From positions 419,820-483,819 of the forward strand of contig CABIVS010000001.1 in the NCBI GenBank assembly GCA_902362375.1: DNA of 64,000 bases. Direction: 5' to 3'. Shown one piece after another: positions 63,190 to 64,000 of the stretch. Positions within the stretch are counted from its first letter, which is position 1. Each line of letters starts with the position of its first letter. The notes under the pieces are model-generated. The model had not been told where the DNA came from. It saw only the letters and a list, made by a program, of their open reading frames with translations, and ran no database searches. Origin of the DNA: Bacteroidaceae bacterium (GTDB taxonomy: Bacteria; Bacteroidota; Bacteroidia; Bacteroidales; Bacteroidaceae). The position numbers and the translations under genes were made by a program.

Positions 63190-64000
63190 ATGAGATATTG
63201 CTCATTTCAGATAGCTTTTGTAACTTTGCAATACGAATGCAATACAGATTTTACTATCGCCAAATATACTCCATATATTAAACCAAGGTACGTCACTCGA
63301 GAGGGGACTACTGTCCTTTATGTTCGATATAACTACAATCGAACTAAGCGTACGCTCATCTCTACTGGATACAGTATTAAACCAGAACACTGGGATTCTA
63401 AAAAGAGATGGATTAAGCGCGCTTGTCCAAACTATGATGAGATTGATGCCTGTCTGATTAGAATGACATCCAAGCTTGGAGAAATTCTTACATATGCAAA
63501 GATAAATGGAATAAGTCCAACCGTAGATTTTGTTTTACTTGAACTAAAAAAGAATAGAGAATATGAATTACGACCTAATCGGGTAGATATCTTTGATGCA
63601 TTAGAAAGATATATTACAGAAAAAGCTCCAGTTGTTTCTGCAGATCAAATAAAAGACTACCGAACACTTCGCAAACATCTGGTCGCTTTCAAAGAACATT
63701 CATCGCAACCAATTACTTTCCATAACCTGAATCTTATATTTTACAATGAATTTATGGACTATTTATTTTATAAAGTTATAAAGCCCGATGGAAGTGTTGG
63801 TTTACTCACTAATTCTGCTGGAAAAATTGTACGTTTGTTAAAAGGGTTTGTTAATTATCAAATAGATAAAGGAGTTATTCCTCCAATTGACTTGAAGCAT
63901 TTTAAGGTCGTAGAAGAAGAAACTGATGCTATTTATTTAAGTGAAAAGGAACTTTCAACAATACACGAGTTAGATTTGTCAGATGATAAGCAATTGGAAG
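63190..64000 (+). CDS. Tyrosine-type site-specific recombinase/integrase, C-terminus cut off by the window edge
   Basis: About 270 codons are visible. The N-terminal part (TPYIKPRYVTREGTTVLYVR; SIKPEHWDSKKRWIKRACPN) matches the arm-type DNA-binding domain of Bacteroides integrases. A SAM-like core-binding domain follows (FDALERYITEKAPVVSADQI; HNLNLIFYNEFMDYLFYKVI). The catalytic domain with its Arg-His-Arg-Tyr set lies beyond the window, apart from the lead-in LSEKELSTIHEL. The only early in-frame ATG is at 63190, but a perfect -7 box lies inside the first codons, so the real start may be downstream and non-ATG. Genes of this kind mark mobile elements or capsule-type loci. Confidence 0.8.
   Translation, partial: MRYCSFQIAFVTLQYECNTDFTIAKYTPYIKPRYVTREGTTVLYVRYNYNRTKRTLISTGYSIKPEHWDSKKRWIKRACPNYDEIDACLIRMTSKLGEILTYAKINGISPTVDFVLLELKKNREYELRPNRVDIFDALERYITEKAPVVSADQIKDYRTLRKHLVAFKEHSSQPITFHNLNLIFYNEFMDYLFYKVIKPDGSVGLLTNSAGKIVRLLKGFVNYQIDKGVIPPIDLKHFKVVEEETDAIYLSEKELSTIHELDLSDDKQLE
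63197..63228 (+). promoter_or_regulatory. Promoter of the recombinase gene
   Basis: TAACTTTG (63221-63228) is a perfect Bacteroides -7 box. ATTG at 63197-63200 lies 20 bp upstream, in the range for the -33 element. Transcription would start near 63235, downstream of the ATG at 63190. Confidence 0.55.

Noticed and set aside
63202..63390. Minus-strand 62-codon open frame at the right end
   Set aside because: It overlaps the recombinase reading frame on the plus strand, which has clear family similarity.
1..64000. tRNA, rRNA or insertion sequence genes
   Set aside because: I saw no tRNA-like cloverleaf ends, rRNA segments or transposase domains anywhere in the window.

Overview
The window looks like the chromosome of a gut Bacteroides (or close relative). 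The evidence is two SusC/SusD pairs, many lipoproteins with Bacteroides-type lipoboxes, Ser-type sulfatases, promoters with a TAnnTTTG -7 box, moderate GC content, and an HU-like/VapE gene pair. I cannot assign a species from the sequence alone.

Layout. (a) 1-3.3 kb: the N-terminal part of a transglutaminase-like lipoprotein, a coiled-coil lipoprotein overlapping a small membrane protein, and a membrane-anchored HTH regulator. (b) 3.3-6.0 kb: a divergent HU-like/VapE-helicase module flanked by repeats. A four-unit array with a 22-bp period lies between the two genes, and a perfect 28-bp-arm hairpin closes the module. (c) 6.0-32.0 kb, all minus strand: an alpha-mannan polysaccharide utilisation locus (PUL). 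From right to left it encodes an ECF sigma factor, FecR anti-sigma factor, STN-type SusC, SusD, a GH76 lipoprotein and two LamG lipoproteins. A second operon follows, with GH76, a GH42-like protein, a DUF4965 protein, GH92, GH125, an aldose epimerase, GH127 and an acyltransferase. (d) 32.1-36.4 kb: two divergent GH43 genes and a GH2 gene. (e) 36.5-44.3 kb: five S1 sulfatases. (f) 44.6-49.0 kb: a GH2 homologue lacking its acid/base residue, next to a large MG2-domain protein. (g) 49.1-52.2 kb: two more sulfatases. (h) 52.4-62.7 kb: a second PUL operon (DUF4965 paralogue, IPT/NHL lipoprotein, SusC without STN domain, SusD, DUF1735-like lipoprotein). (i) 63.2 kb to the edge: the start of a tyrosine recombinase.

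How it fits together. Surface lipoproteins (GH76, LamG, SusD, DUF1735 and IPT/NHL proteins) probably bind and cut a mannan-rich glycan. SusC imports the fragments, and periplasmic GH76, GH92 and GH125 reduce them to mannose. GH127, GH43, GH2 and seven sulfatases would strip arabinose-like, other sugar and sulfate decorations. This suggests a sulfated, branched alpha-mannan or a glycoprotein, rather than plain yeast mannan. That substrate is an inference.

The most striking observation is a shared promoter architecture. Seven transcription units spread over 42 kb (20.3-62.7 kb) carry an ATTGA-like box, often preceded by TTCTTT, starting exactly 39 bp before the first base of the -7 box. Two of the -7 boxes match TAnnTTTG only loosely. 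This links the glycosidase operon, GH43, both GH2 genes, two sulfatase operons and the second SusCD operon into one apparent regulon whose regulator is not evident in the window. The 22-bp CAC-N4-GTG arrays, found both at the HU/VapE pair and between two sulfatase genes, are the second unexplained system.
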